Origin: SAR86 cluster bacterium
GTDB taxonomy: Bacteria; Pseudomonadota; Gammaproteobacteria; Magnimaribacterales; TMED112
Direction: 5' to 3'
Length of the DNA stretch: 64,000 bases
Assembly (NCBI GenBank): GCA_023703555.1
Contig: CP097968.1
Location: forward strand, 141,451-205,450
Part shown: piece by piece, positions 19,969-28,493 of the stretch
How the letters are laid out: every line of letters starts with the position of its first letter
Position numbering within the stretch: the first letter of the stretch is position 1
Made by a program: the position numbers and the translations under genes
The notes under the pieces: generated by a model
The model's database searches: none
The model's input: only the letters and a program-made list of their open reading frames with translations
Told to the model about the DNA's origin: nothing

Positions 19969-22753
19969 CTTTAAGCATCTGGCCGGTAAAAGACCTCTTA
20001 TTTTTTTTCACCGCCTGTAAATCTCCCTCAACAACAATTTGTCCTCCTCCATCTCCACCTTCAGGGCCTAAATCTATAATCCAATCAGCTAATTTTATTA
20101 CATCTAAATTATGCTCAATTACAACAATACTATTCCCTTTGAGAACAAGCTTATTTAAAACATTCATTAACATCTGTATATCATGAAAGTGTAAGCCGGT
20201 TGTTGGTTCATCTAGAACATATAAAGTATTTCCAGTATCTCTTTTAGAGAGTTCTTTTGATAACTTAACCCTCTGAGCCTCTCCTCCTGAAAGTGTATTT
20301 GCAGCTTGACCCAATTTTAAATATGACAAGCCAACCTCTTTCAACGTTTCCAGCTTTTTGAAGATTTGAGGTATTGACTTAAAAAAATCTAATCCTTCCT
20401 CAACAGTCATTTCCAGTATTTCATGAATATTTTTCTTTTTAAATTTTATTTCTAATGTATCATCTCGAAATCTTTTACCTTTACAAACATCACATTCAAC
20501 ATAAAGATCAGGCAAAAAATGCATTTCAACTTTTACATAACCCTCGCCTTTACAATTTTCACATCTCCCTCCCTCAACATTAAAACTAAATCTTCCAGGT
20601 TTGTAACCACGTGTTCTTGATTCTTCAGTGCTTGCAAATATTTCTCGTATATGCGTGAAGAGTCCTGTGTAAGTTGCTGGATTTGATCTTGGGGTCTTAC
20701 CAATTGGGCTTTGATCAATAGAGATAAGTTTATCAATATTTTCCTCTCCAATAATTTTTACAAATTTTGTTTTTTCAGGCATTTTCGTGTTGTTAAGTTT
20801 ATTTTGTATAGCAGGTATAAGTGTGTGGTTAATTAATGAAGATTTCCCGGAGCCTGAGACCCCTGTAACAGCAACAATCTTATTCAGGGGTATGTCTGTA
20901 GAAACTTTGTTTAAGTTATTTGTTTCTGCACCTGAAATATGAATTGTTTTATGAGTTTCAATTCTCTTTTGATTATCTAAGTTTATGGTAAGTTCTTTCT
21001 TAAGGTACTTCACTGTGGTGCTTTTATTTTCTTTAAGAATTTCATCAATATTTCCTTCAGCAACAATTTCGCCTCCATGCACCCCTGCTCCTGGACCAAG
21101 ATCAATTATGTGATCTGCAGACCTAATCATTTCCTCATCATGCTCAACAACTATTACCGTATTTCCTGTATCTCTAAGTCTTTTCAAAGTGTTAATTAAT
21201 TTTTGGTTATCTCTTTGATGTAGGCCTATTGATGGTTCATCAAGGACATAAATTACCCCTACTAGACCTGATCCAATTTGGCTTGCTAATCTTATCCTTT
21301 GTGCTTCGCCTCCTGATAGAGTATTTGCCCCTCTATAAAGGCTCAGATAGTCAAGCCCGACATCCATTAAGAAGTTAAGCCTTGATAAGATTTCTTTAGC
21401 AATCTTATTTGCAATTTCTTCTTTATTTCCACTAAATTTTAAGTTTGAAATTATATCTAGGGAATCACAGATTTTGAGCTCACTTATCTCAGGCAATGTC
21501 ATATCATCGACAAATACGTTTCTTGCTGTTTCGTTAAGTCTGTGCCCATTACAGGCATTGCAAGTTTTCTCAGAAATATATGAGCTAATTTTATCTCTTA
21601 CAAAAAAGGAATCTGTTTTAGAATATTGTCTTTGTAGTGAAGGTATTACTCCTTCAAAAATTTCTTTGACCTCCTTGCCTGTAGAGAGGTCTTTAAAAGT
21701 TATCATTTTTTTTGATCCATTAAGTATCATTTCTTTTGTTTTTGATTTTAATTTTGACCATGGGGTTGTTGCAGATTCACCAATTTCATCAAGGACTGCT
21801 AAAACTTTACTTTGATAATATGGGGTATTCCAAGGCTCAATACAGCCTTGAGAGATACTGAGGTTTTTGTATTTAATAATTTTGTCTTCATCAAAATAAC
21901 TTTTTACTCCAAGGCCATCACATACTTCACATGCACCACTTGGATTATTAAATGAGAATATTTTTGGTTCTAGTTCTTGAACAGAGTATTGACACTTTGG
22001 ACAGGCATGTTTATTCGAAAGACTAATTGTCTCTTTATCAGAGGAAATATCGACACTTCCTGATGAAAATTTAAGTGCTGTTTCAATCGATTCAGTTAAC
22101 CTTTGTTTACAGTCCTTTTCGTCTGAAATTTTTAGCTGATCAACCAATACGGAGATATTATGCTTGATATTTCTTTCAAGCATTGGAACTTTATTGATAG
22201 GATATATTTCATTATCGATTTTTATTTTTGTAAATCCTTCCGCCATTAATTGACCAATTAGTTCAATATGTTCACCCTTTCCATCCATAACAAGAGGAGC
22301 AAAGATTGAAATCTTCTGATTTATATATTTTGTGATAGTTTCCTTCACCATTGTGATTACTGGCTTTGCCTCAAGCTCTATGCCATGTTCTGGGCACTTT
22401 GGAATCCCAACTCTTGCATATAAAAGCCTTAAATAATCATGAATTTCTGTAATTGTTCCAACAGTTGATCTCGGATTGTGTGATGTTGATTTTTGTTGGA
22501 TTGAAATTGATGGAGAAAGTCCTTCAATTGATTCAATTTCTGCTTTATCCATAACAGATAAAAATTGCCTGGCATATGTTGATAACGATTCAACATATCT
22601 TCTTTGGCCCTCTGCATAAACTGTATCAAAAGCTAAAGAGGATTTTCCAGACCCAGATAATCCTGTTATTACTGTAAGCTTGTCTCTTGGAATCTTAAGT
22701 GAAAGATCTTTGAGGTTATGAGCTTTTGCTCCTTTGATTTCAATAAATTTCAA
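19961..22753 (-). CDS. uvrA: Excinuclease ABC subunit A
   Basis: Damage-recognition ATPase of nucleotide excision repair. The 930-residue product (E. coli 940) has two ABC modules. The first has Walker [15 protein letters not shown] at about residues 32-45, then zinc-cysteine pairs CPKC...CEVC, and the signature [16 protein letters not shown]. The second has [19 protein letters not shown]...CDVCKGKRF and [11 protein letters not shown]. Divergent from ssb, as in many gammaproteobacteria, with 46 bases between. No CTG-N10-CAG LexA-type operator is visible in that gap. Convergent with rplQ. Confidence 0.98.
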   Translation of the reverse strand: MKFIEIKGAKAHNLKDLSLKIPRDKLTVITGLSGSGKSSLAFDTVYAEGQRRYVESLSTYARQFLSVMDKAEIESIEGLSPSISIQQKSTSHNPRSTVGTITEIHDYLRLLYARVGIPKCPEHGIELEAKPVITMVKETITKYINQKISIFAPLVMDGKGEHIELIGQLMAEGFTKIKIDNEIYPINKVPMLERNIKHNISVLVDQLKISDEKDCKQRLTESIETALKFSSGSVDISSDKETISLSNKHACPKCQYSVQELEPKIFSFNNPSGACEVCDGLGVKSYFDEDKIIKYKNLSISQGCIEPWNTPYYQSKVLAVLDEIGESATTPWSKLKSKTKEMILNGSKKMITFKDLSTGKEVKEIFEGVIPSLQRQYSKTDSFFVRDKISSYISEKTCNACNGHRLNETARNVFVDDMTLPEISELKICDSLDIISNLKFSGNKEEIANKIAKEILSRLNFLMDVGLDYLSLYRGANTLSGGEAQRIRLASQIGSGLVGVIYVLDEPSIGLHQRDNQKLINTLKRLRDTGNTVIVVEHDEEMIRSADHIIDLGPGAGVHGGEIVAEGNIDEILKENKSTTVKYLKKELTINLDNQKRIETHKTIHISGAETNNLNKVSTDIPLNKIVAVTGVSGSGKSSLINHTLIPAIQNKLNNTKMPEKTKFVKIIGEENIDKLISIDQSPIGKTPRSNPATYTGLFTHIREIFASTEESRTRGYKPGRFSFNVEGGRCENCKGEGYVKVEMHFLPDLYVECDVCKGKRFRDDTLEIKFKKKNIHEILEMTVEEGLDFFKSIPQIFKKLETLKEVGLSYLKLGQAANTLSGGEAQRVKLSKELSKRDTGNTLYVLDEPTTGLHFHDIQMLMNVLNKLVLKGNSIVVIEHNLDVIKLADWIIDLGPEGGDGGGQIVVEGDLQAVKKNKRSFTGQMLKVI

Positions 22754-22799
22754 AATGTATCAGTGAATAAGAAAAAAATATTATAGAATAAATATATAT

Positions 22800-23228
22800 A
22801 TGTCTAATGGTCTAAATAAAGTGTTAATTATAGGGAATTTAGGAAATGACCCTGAAATTAAATATACTCAGTCAGGAAGTCCAGTTGCAAATCTATCCAT
22901 TGCAACCTCAGAAAGATGGAAAGACAAAAATAGTGGCGAACAGAAAGAACAAGTTGAATGGCACAGAGTTGTTCTTTTTTCAAGACTTGCAGAAATTGCT
23001 GAGCAATATTTAAAAAAAGGTTCAAAGGTATTTATCGAGGGAAAATTGCAGACGCGTGATTGGGAAGACTCAGAGGGAAAAAAAAGATACACAACTGAGA
23101 TTATTGCCAGAGAAATGAGTATGCTTGATTCGAGACAGCCTGCAGATAGCTCACAGCAACCTAGAAGTGACTCTACTGGGGAAGGAGGTAAATCAGATGA
23201 AAGTTTTGAAGAGGATATACCTTTTTAA
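22800..23228 (+). CDS. ssb: Single-stranded DNA-binding protein
   Basis: Coats ssDNA in replication and repair. The 142-residue product has the OB fold starting [41 protein letters not shown] and [15 protein letters not shown] short Ser/Gln-rich linker leads to the partner-binding tip EEDIPF. Shorter linker than E. coli (178 residues). Overlaps the convergent fabB by four bases. Confidence 0.97.
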   Translation: MSNGLNKVLIIGNLGNDPEIKYTQSGSPVANLSIATSERWKDKNSGEQKEQVEWHRVVLFSRLAEIAEQYLKKGSKVFIEGKLQTRDWEDSEGKKRYTTEIIAREMSMLDSRQPADSSQQPRSDSTGEGGKSDESFEEDIPF

Positions 23229-24424
23229 ACTTTAGCTATTACTATTGAGCCATTAGTTCCACCAAAACCAAAGGAATTTGATAAGAACGCTTCAATTTTT
23301 TTGTCTTTTACTTCTGTAATAATCGGAAAAGATTTAGCACTTTCATCTAACCTTTCTATGTTTGCACTTGCAGCAATAAAACTGTTTTCCATCATTAAAA
23401 GTGAGAAAATCACCTCATGAACACCAGCTGCACCTAAAGTATGACCAGTCAAGGATTTTGTTGATGAAAGATCAGGTATCTGATTTTTAAAAACATTAGA
23501 GATTGCATTGAGTTCTGAAATGTCTCCTATAGGTGTGCTCGTTCCATGTGTATTGATATAGTCTACTTTTTCTAGTCCGCTAAGGCCTTTCATGCATCTC
23601 ATTGCACCCTCACCTGAAGGACTTACCAAAGAGTAACCATCACTTGTTTCAAAAGTTGAAATAATCTCGCCATATATGTTTGCACCTCTTTTTTTAGCAT
23701 GTTCAAAATCTTCGATGATCACAATGCCTCCACCACTTGAAGGAATAAATCCATCTCTATTAGCATCGTATGGTCTTGAGGCAGATGAGGGCGAGTCATT
23801 ATAGGTGGTGCTCAAAGCTCCCATCGCATCAAACATCATAGCTCCAGTCCAGTGAACATCTTCTGAACCGCCAGCAATCACTATATTTTGCCTACCTGAT
23901 CGAATAAGATCATATCCGTGAGAGATACAATGTAGGCTTGTTGAACACGCAGATGAAATTGAATATGAAACCCCAAGAGTTTTAAAGAATGTTGAAATTA
24001 CTGCAGATGTTGTATTGCTCATAGTTTTTGTAACAGAATATGGTCCAATTTTCTTGACTCCCTTTTCTTTTGAAATATTTAAAATCCTCTGAATTTCTTT
24101 AGTAGAACTGTTGCCAGATCCAACTACAACTCCTGTTCCCTCATTTTCCAAATCATCTTGTGAAAGCCCTGAATCTAAAATTGCATCTGAAGCAGCTAAA
24201 AAAGAATATGCAGATGTTTCACTCATGAATCTAAGCATCTTGCGATCAATGCTTGTTATATCAACATCTACTGTACCTGATACATGGCATCTCATTCCAT
24301 TTTCCTTATATTCTTCGTTGAATCTCAATCCTGACTTTGAGTTTTTTAAAGAATCTAAAACTTGCTCTTTTGTATTTCCAAGAGGAGATAAAATACCAAT
24401 ACCTGTAATAACGACTTTCTTCAT
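23225..24424 (-). CDS. fabB: Beta-ketoacyl-ACP synthase I
   Basis: Condensing enzyme of fatty-acid elongation. The 399-residue product is nearer FabB than Fab[22 protein letters not shown] and [24 protein letters not shown] parallel E. coli FabB. Catalytic Cys160 lies in [14 protein letters not shown], and the two histidines in [11 protein letters not shown] and [11 protein letters not shown]. FabB with FabA normally makes unsaturated fatty acids; no fabA is in this window. Its start overlaps the end of ispB by four bases, so ispB and fabB are probably co-transcribed. Confidence 0.93.
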   Translation of the reverse strand: MKKVVITGIGILSPLGNTKEQVLDSLKNSKSGLRFNEEYKENGMRCHVSGTVDVDITSIDRKMLRFMSETSAYSFLAASDAILDSGLSQDDLENEGTGVVVGSGNSSTKEIQRILNISKEKGVKKIGPYSVTKTMSNTTSAVISTFFKTLGVSYSISSACSTSLHCISHGYDLIRSGRQNIVIAGGSEDVHWTGAMMFDAMGALSTTYNDSPSSASRPYDANRDGFIPSSGGGIVIIEDFEHAKKRGANIYGEIISTFETSDGYSLVSPSGEGAMRCMKGLSGLEKVDYINTHGTSTPIGDISELNAISNVFKNQIPDLSSTKSLTGHTLGAAGVHEVIFSLLMMENSFIAASANIERLDESAKSFPIITEVKDKKIEAFLSNSFGFGGTNGSIVIAKV

Positions 24425-25368
24425 GCTTTAAGTAGAGTAGTAAGATATTCCGTTACAAACTCAGAATCGTCAAGTCCTATTAAATCTTTTGAATATTCAA
24501 TACATTTTTGAACTGAGCTATCCCTAGCTTTTCTTGTACATTTAAAGCCCTCAAATTCTACAAGTTTCTTATAAACAACGTCATAGTCTTTTGAATTTAT
24601 GGCAGAAAAAAGATTTTTTTGTTCTAACTCTGTCATATTTTTTATTGAGGAAATTATTGGAAAAGTATATTTTCCTTCAGACAAATCTTTAAAAGATTCT
24701 TTTCCAGTGACTCTCTCTTCCTGAAAATCAGCAAGATCGTCGTTAAGTTGAAATGCAAAACCAAACTCTCTACCTAGCTCACCTAATTTTAATAATTGAT
24801 TCACACTAAAATTTAACTCCAGACCTATACACTCGAGCATTCCTTTAAACAGTGCACCAGTTTTTTTATCAACTATTTCCATATAATTAGAAAGGCTAGG
24901 AACGTCTTGTTGATGGTATTTTATTTGTATAAATTCACCTTCAATTAGTTCTTCAGCACAATTAATAAGTCTTTTTGCAATTTTTTGGTTATCTAGGCTA
25001 TTGAGCGTCGAAAATGTTTTTGTATATAAATAATCCCCGTATAGTAAAGCTTGTTTAAGCCCCCATTTTTTTATTATTGTTTCATTGCCTCTTCTCAGAT
25101 CAGCCTCATCAATGATATCGTCATGTATAAGTGTAGACAAATGTATTAATTCTGAAGCAGTAGCTAGTTCTAACATTTTTACTTTTTTGATTCCCAAATG
25201 GGTTCCAAAAATTTGTATTATTTTTGACCTTATTAGTTTGCCGGGATGCTCAAAGATATATGCATTTATAGATGAAATATCAGGATCATTCGAATTAACA
25301 ATCTGAGCCATTTTTTCCTTTACTTCCAATAAAAATTCAGTTAAATTTTCAACCTTTGATACTTTCAT
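24421..25368 (-). CDS. ispB: Polyprenyl (probably octaprenyl) diphosphate synthase
   Basis: Makes the isoprenoid side chain of ubiquinone from FPP and IPP. The 315-residue trans-prenyltransferase has the first aspartate-rich motif DDIID followed by RRG, and the second in LNDDLADF. Its divergent position next to rplU-rpmA-obgE is the classic ispB context, supporting the quinone role. The exact chain length cannot be read from sequence. Only 16 bases separate its start from rplU, so promoters must lie inside the genes. Confidence 0.9.
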   Translation of the reverse strand: MKVSKVENLTEFLLEVKEKMAQIVNSNDPDISSINAYIFEHPGKLIRSKIIQIFGTHLGIKKVKMLELATASELIHLSTLIHDDIIDEADLRRGNETIIKKWGLKQALLYGDYLYTKTFSTLNSLDNQKIAKRLINCAEELIEGEFIQIKYHQQDVPSLSNYMEIVDKKTGALFKGMLECIGLELNFSVNQLLKLGELGREFGFAFQLNDDLADFQEERVTGKESFKDLSEGKYTFPIISSIKNMTELEQKNLFSAINSKDYDVVYKKLVEFEGFKCTRKARDSSVQKCIEYSKDLIGLDDSEFVTEYLTTLLKA

Positions 25369-25384
25369 ATAAATATTTTAAATA

Positions 25385-25705
25385 ATGTACGCAATAATAG
25401 ACACTGGAAACCACCAAGAAAAAGTAGAAGTTGGTTCTACTATTGAAGTAGATTTTTTGTCTGATAAGAAAACTGGTGATCCAGTTAGATTCGAAAAAGT
25501 TTTACTTGTTGTAAATGAGGGCAAACCCCTCATCGGCAAACCTTTGGTGGAAAAAGCTTTTGTGATGGGGAAGGTTTTAGAACAAAAAAAAAATGATAAG
25601 GTTTATGCGATACAATTTAGAAGAAGAAAAGATTCGAAAAGGATAGTTGGGCATAGACGAAAAATTACATTAATATCAATAGAGGAAATTAAAGATGGCA
25701 CATAA
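25385..25705 (+). CDS. rplU: 50S ribosomal protein L21
   Basis: Large-subunit protein of 106 residues (E. coli 103). It starts [23 protein letters not shown] and contains [32 protein letters not shown]. Overlaps rpmA by 11 bases. First gene of rplU-rpmA-obgE. Confidence 0.97.
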   Translation: MYAIIDTGNHQEKVEVGSTIEVDFLSDKKTGDPVRFEKVLLVVNEGKPLIGKPLVEKAFVMGKVLEQKKNDKVYAIQFRRRKDSKRIVGHRRKITLISIEEIKDGT

Positions 25706-25955
25706 GAAAGCTGGAGGATCTAGTAAGAATGGAAGAGACTCAAATCCAAATTTTTTGGGTGTAAAGCGTTTTGGGGGTCAAAAGGTTAGTGCAGGCGAAA
25801 TACTAGTTAGACAAAGAGGAACAAAATTTCACCCAGGCATAAATGTTGGTAAAGGACGAGATGACACATTATTTGCTCTTAAAACTGGGGCAGTTGAATT
25901 TAAAACTAAAGGGAAAAATAATAAGAATTTCGTTAATATAATTCCTACAAATTAA
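25695..25955 (+). CDS. rpmA: 50S ribosomal protein L27
   Basis: Its N-terminus reaches the peptidyl-transferase centre. The 86-residue product starts [31 protein letters not shown] with the glycine-rich N-terminal tail directly at the start codon, so no cleaved extension as in Firmicutes. [21 protein letters not shown] follows. obgE starts 5 bases later. Confidence 0.98.
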   Translation: MAHKKAGGSSKNGRDSNPNFLGVKRFGGQKVSAGEILVRQRGTKFHPGINVGKGRDDTLFALKTGAVEFKTKGKNNKNFVNIIPTN

Positions 25956-25960
25956 AAAAA

Positions 25961-26950
25961 ATGTCTTTTAGAGATGAAGCCAAAATAAAAGTGGTTTCAG
26001 GAAAAGGTGGTGACGGTTGTATAAGTTTTAGGCGCGAGAAATATATCCCACGTGGTGGTCCAAATGGCGGTGACGGTGGTGATGGAGCAAATATAATATT
26101 AAAAATAAACGAAAATCTTAATTCACTTAATATTTTTAAGGGAAAGAAAGTATTTTTAGGATCACATGGCAAACAAGGTTCATCTAACAATAAAAAAGGC
26201 CCATCGGCAGCAGACTTATTCATTGAAGTGCCTAACGGAACTTTAGTCTACGCTCAAAGAACAAAAGAACTAATAGGTGAGGTAAATCTAGAAACATCGG
26301 AGCTTCTGGTTGCAAAAGGTGGCAAGGGTGGAGCTGGTAATGCGAGATTTAAATCATCAATAAATCAATCACCTAGAAAAAGAACAAAGGGAGGGGAATC
26401 TGACGAAAGAGAACTCTTTCTTGAACTCCGACTAATTGCAGATGTTGGTCTCATTGGGCTGCCAAATGCAGGCAAATCAACATTAATTAATTGTCTCACA
26501 AATGCTAAATCAAAAGTTGGTTCCTATGAGTTTACAACTCTTGAACCAGAACTTGGAGTTATTCAAGACAATTATAATAAAATTACAATTGCTGATCTTC
26601 CTGGAATTTTGAAGGGTGCCTCTGAAGGCGTTGGTTTAGGTACAAAGTTTTTAAGACATGTTTTTAGAACTAAAATTCTCATTCACGTAGTAGATGCATC
26701 TAATGGAAGAAAAACTGCGATAAATTCATTGAAGATTGTAGAAAATGAATTAAAAAGTCATGAGCTTGATTTCTCAAAACAAGATAGGTGGATATGTATA
26801 TCAAAAACTGATATCTCTGATAAAAACGAGATAAGTGATTTAGTCAGCGAACTACAAAATAATTTTTCCAAAGCAAAAATTTTTCCAATTTCTTCAAAAG
26901 AGAATAGAGGTCTTTGTGAATTGAAAAAATTTATATTTAAGCTGACTTAA
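25961..26950 (+). CDS. obgE: Obg-family GTPase (ribosome assembly)
   Basis: Large-subunit assembly GTPase linked to growth and stress control. The 329-residue product has the glycine-rich Obg fold at 1 to about 157 (VSGKGGDGCISFRREKYIPRGGPNGGDGG). The G domain has GLPNAGKSTLI, DLPGILKGASEGVGLG and SKTD. It lacks the acidic C-terminal extension of E. coli ObgE (390 residues), ending soon after the G domain. Its last 14 bases overlap the convergent rpsT, and a hairpin follows at once. Confidence 0.96.
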   Translation: MSFRDEAKIKVVSGKGGDGCISFRREKYIPRGGPNGGDGGDGANIILKINENLNSLNIFKGKKVFLGSHGKQGSSNNKKGPSAADLFIEVPNGTLVYAQRTKELIGEVNLETSELLVAKGGKGGAGNARFKSSINQSPRKRTKGGESDERELFLELRLIADVGLIGLPNAGKSTLINCLTNAKSKVGSYEFTTLEPELGVIQDNYNKITIADLPGILKGASEGVGLGTKFLRHVFRTKILIHVVDASNGRKTAINSLKIVENELKSHELDFSKQDRWICISKTDISDKNEISDLVSELQNNFSKAKIFPISSKENRGLCELKKFIFKLT

Positions 26951-27194
26951 CTTTTCTGTTAAGTCTACTTTTTAGTCTAGCGGCCTTATTCTTATGAATA
27001 ACTTTTTTATCGGCAATTTTATCGATCGTTGATTGAGCTAATTTTAGATTATCCTTTAGGTTTTTATCTTTGTTTTCAACATCTTTAATTATTCTCTTAA
27101 CTGCAGAGCGCACTATTGACCTCTGGGCATGTTTGAGCTCATATCTTGATTTGTTTTGTCTTGCTCTTTTATCTGCTGATTTTGAATTAGCCAT
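26937..27194 (-). CDS. rpsT: 30S ribosomal protein S20
   Basis: Primary 16S rRNA-binding helical bundle. The 85-residue product (E. coli 87) starts MANSKSADKRARQNKSRYELKHAQRS and ends NKAARLKSRLNRKVKSA. Its ATG is only nine bases after the 3' CCA of the tmRNA gene on the same strand. The leader is just AUUAAGUUU, with no Shine-Dalgarno and no space for its own promoter outside ssrA. It is probably expressed from the ssrA transcript or from a promoter inside it. Confidence 0.97.
   Translation of the reverse strand: MANSKSADKRARQNKSRYELKHAQRSIVRSAVKRIIKDVENKDKNLKDNLKLAQSTIDKIADKKVIHKNKAARLKSRLNRKVKSA
26944..26965 (+). terminator. Possible hairpin terminator for obgE, inside the rpsT 3' end
   Basis: GACTTAAC (26944-26951), a six-base loop and GTTAAGTC (26958-26965) form a perfect 8-bp stem. 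It is followed on the plus strand by TACTTTTTAG. It straddles the end of obgE and the last codons of the convergent rpsT. The stem is AT-rich, so strength is uncertain. On the minus strand it lies inside rpsT coding sequence. Confidence 0.42.
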
Positions 27195-27203
27195 AAACTT
27201 AAT

Positions 27204-27546
27204 TGGTGGAGGCGGCGGGATTCGAACCCACGTCCGTCATCACTTTCCCCTCGCTTCTACATACATAGATTCATCTATTAATCTCGCAATAGTATAACCT
27301 GATGATCAAGACATACTAAGCAAAGCCTTAAAATTCTTTTCATTTTTAGGCAAAAATGAAATATATCCTACATAAATGACTATTATGAATGCCAGTAGGC
27401 TGAGATTCATAACAGGCTGACATTAAGCTGCCAATCTATAGTTGTAATTATCTGCAACTAAATTTTTGAACAAATTTAACGAGATGTGTTCATTCTCGGT
27501 ATGCACTTCGGGTTCCATGGTAGACGTCAAAGCCAAATACGCCCCC
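27204..27546 (-). ncRNA. ssrA: Transfer-messenger RNA (tmRNA)
   Basis: Rescues stalled ribosomes together with SmpB. The 5' end GGGGGCG (minus strand, from 27546) pairs with CGCCTCC before the encoded ACCA 3' end at 27204, forming the seven-pair acceptor stem with one G-U. The 3' half has GGACGTGGGTTCGAATCCCG, a T arm like tRNA. The 5' half resembles E. coli around CCGAAGTGCATACCGAG. A resume codon GCA follows UUAGUU, and the tag reading frame ends TTGGCAGCTTAA. Total 343 nt. smpB lies 19 bases upstream on the same strand. Confidence 0.96.
27423..27455 (-). CDS. tmRNA proteolysis-tag reading frame
   Basis: Starting at the resume codon GCA (27455-27453) the frame reads A-D-N-Y-N-Y-R-L-A-A and stops with TAA. 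E. coli has ANDENYALAA. The terminal L-A-A recognised by ClpXP is kept. The DE of the SspB-binding part is replaced by DNYN, and an Arg precedes LAA. Part of ssrA, not an independent gene. Confidence 0.93.
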   Translation of the reverse strand, partial: ADNYNYRLAA

Positions 27547-27558
27547 GAACGGAGAATG

Positions 27559-27564
27559 ATAATA
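27559..27564 (-). promoter_or_regulatory. Possible -10 element for ssrA
   Basis: Minus-strand TATTAT lies 12 bases before the mature 5' end of tmRNA, within the smpB stop region. No convincing -35 match at 16-18 bases upstream was found. It would give a precursor with a few extra 5' bases for RNase P to remove. Transcription from smpB is equally possible. Confidence 0.3.
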
Positions 27565-27565
27565 T

Positions 27566-28027
27566 CTATTTAAGGTTTTTTAAAGATCTTTCTGCATCTC
27601 TTTTTATATCGGCAATTTTTTTCGAGGCTTTTTTATCATAATTTTTCTTACCTCTTGCTAGTGCAATTTCAAGCTTAACTATTTGCCCTTTCCAAAAAAG
27701 CTTTACAGGCACACAGGTCTGTCCCTTTGCAGATAGACCGTATAGTATGGTTTTAATTTCTCTCTTTTTCAGTAGGATTTTCCTGAACCGCCTTGGATCT
27801 AAGTTTTGTTTCTGATGGATATGTTCAAGCGGATTTATTGTTGCTGAAACAAGCCATAATTCACCCTTTATGTCTTTAACATAAGCTTCCTTCAGATTGA
27901 TTTTTCCATCTCTTAATGATTTCACCTCCCATCCTTCTAAAAGCAAACCAGATATAAACTTTTCCTCTAAGAAATAATCGAAACCAGCTTTCTTGTTTAA
28001 GGCTATAGTTTTATCATTCATAAACAT
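27566..28027 (-). CDS. smpB: SsrA-binding protein SmpB
   Basis: Binds tmRNA and delivers it to stalled ribosomes. The 153-residue product has the OB barrel (LEGWEVKSLRDGKINLKEAYV) and the C-terminal tail ALARGKKNYDKK...IKRDAERSLKNL that enters the mRNA channel. Located directly upstream of ssrA. Two starts are possible: ATG 28027 (MFMNDKT) and ATG 28021 (MNDKT). With the first, the start codon shares two bases with the opposite-strand start codon of the next gene (CATG palindrome). Confidence 0.96.
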   Translation of the reverse strand: MFMNDKTIALNKKAGFDYFLEEKFISGLLLEGWEVKSLRDGKINLKEAYVKDIKGELWLVSATINPLEHIHQKQNLDPRRFRKILLKKREIKTILYGLSAKGQTCVPVKLFWKGQIVKLEIALARGKKNYDKKASKKIADIKRDAERSLKNLK

Positions 28028-28487
28028 GATTCTACAAGATCAAAGCAAGCTGCTCAGCTATTTAGGTTTATTTCCATTTGTTTTAATGACAGCCGTGTTA
28101 TGGATTAATCCGACATGGGCAGAAAAAATTTTAGAAATTTTCATAATTTACTCTACTTTAATTTTTGTTTTTCTAACTGGAACTTGGTGGGGTTTTGCAC
28201 AAGAAAATAATAAAACACTTCTTCCCTCAATTTTCTTCTTTTTTTTACCATTTTTAATAATTTTAACCATTATGCTTTTCTCCAATCAGTTTAGAGAGTT
28301 CTTTTCAGTGCCATATGAAATGGCGGCAATACTTTTAGGATTACTTATTTCCTACGAATCAGGACATATTTATGAAAAAAATTTTTTAAATCTTGATAAA
28401 GACTACCTAGAAATGCGTTTTTATTTGACTTTTGGGGTAAGAATTTGCCATTTACTTATGATTGCGTTTATATTTACTTACACATAG
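28026..28487 (+). CDS. DUF3429-like small inner-membrane protein
   Basis: A 153-residue protein with about five hydrophobic segments. The segment LLSYLGLFPFVLMTAVLWIN near the N-terminus, the TGTWWGFA motif and the conserved SYESGHIYEK resemble the DUF3429 family, whose function is unknown. I use ATG 28026 (MILQDQSKLL). An in-frame start at 27993 would add 11 residues inside smpB. No Shine-Dalgarno is visible for either. It ends 6 bases before the transporter gene, so the two may be co-transcribed. Confidence 0.7.
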   Translation: MILQDQSKLLSYLGLFPFVLMTAVLWINPTWAEKILEIFIIYSTLIFVFLTGTWWGFAQENNKTLLPSIFFFFLPFLIILTIMLFSNQFREFFSVPYEMAAILLGLLISYESGHIYEKNFLNLDKDYLEMRFYLTFGVRICHLLMIAFIFTYT

Positions 28488-28493
28488 ATTTAT

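Noticed and set aside
19975..20010. GGT...ACC followed by a T run after rplQ as a terminator
   Set aside because: The stem is only about three base pairs and lies in uvrA coding sequence; the T run alone is not enough.
19721..20020. Plus-strand frame of glutamine/leucine repeats overlapping rplQ
   Set aside because: A frame-shifted reading of the L17 repeat; no start context and no independent support.
25356..25384. Promoter for rplU (TTGATA-N17-TAAATA)
   Set aside because: The -10 would abut the rplU ATG, which would place the transcription start inside the gene.
27997..28025. Extended N-terminus of the DUF3429-like protein from 27993
   Set aside because: The extra residues lie inside smpB coding sequence and look unlike the family start; ATG 28026 is preferred.
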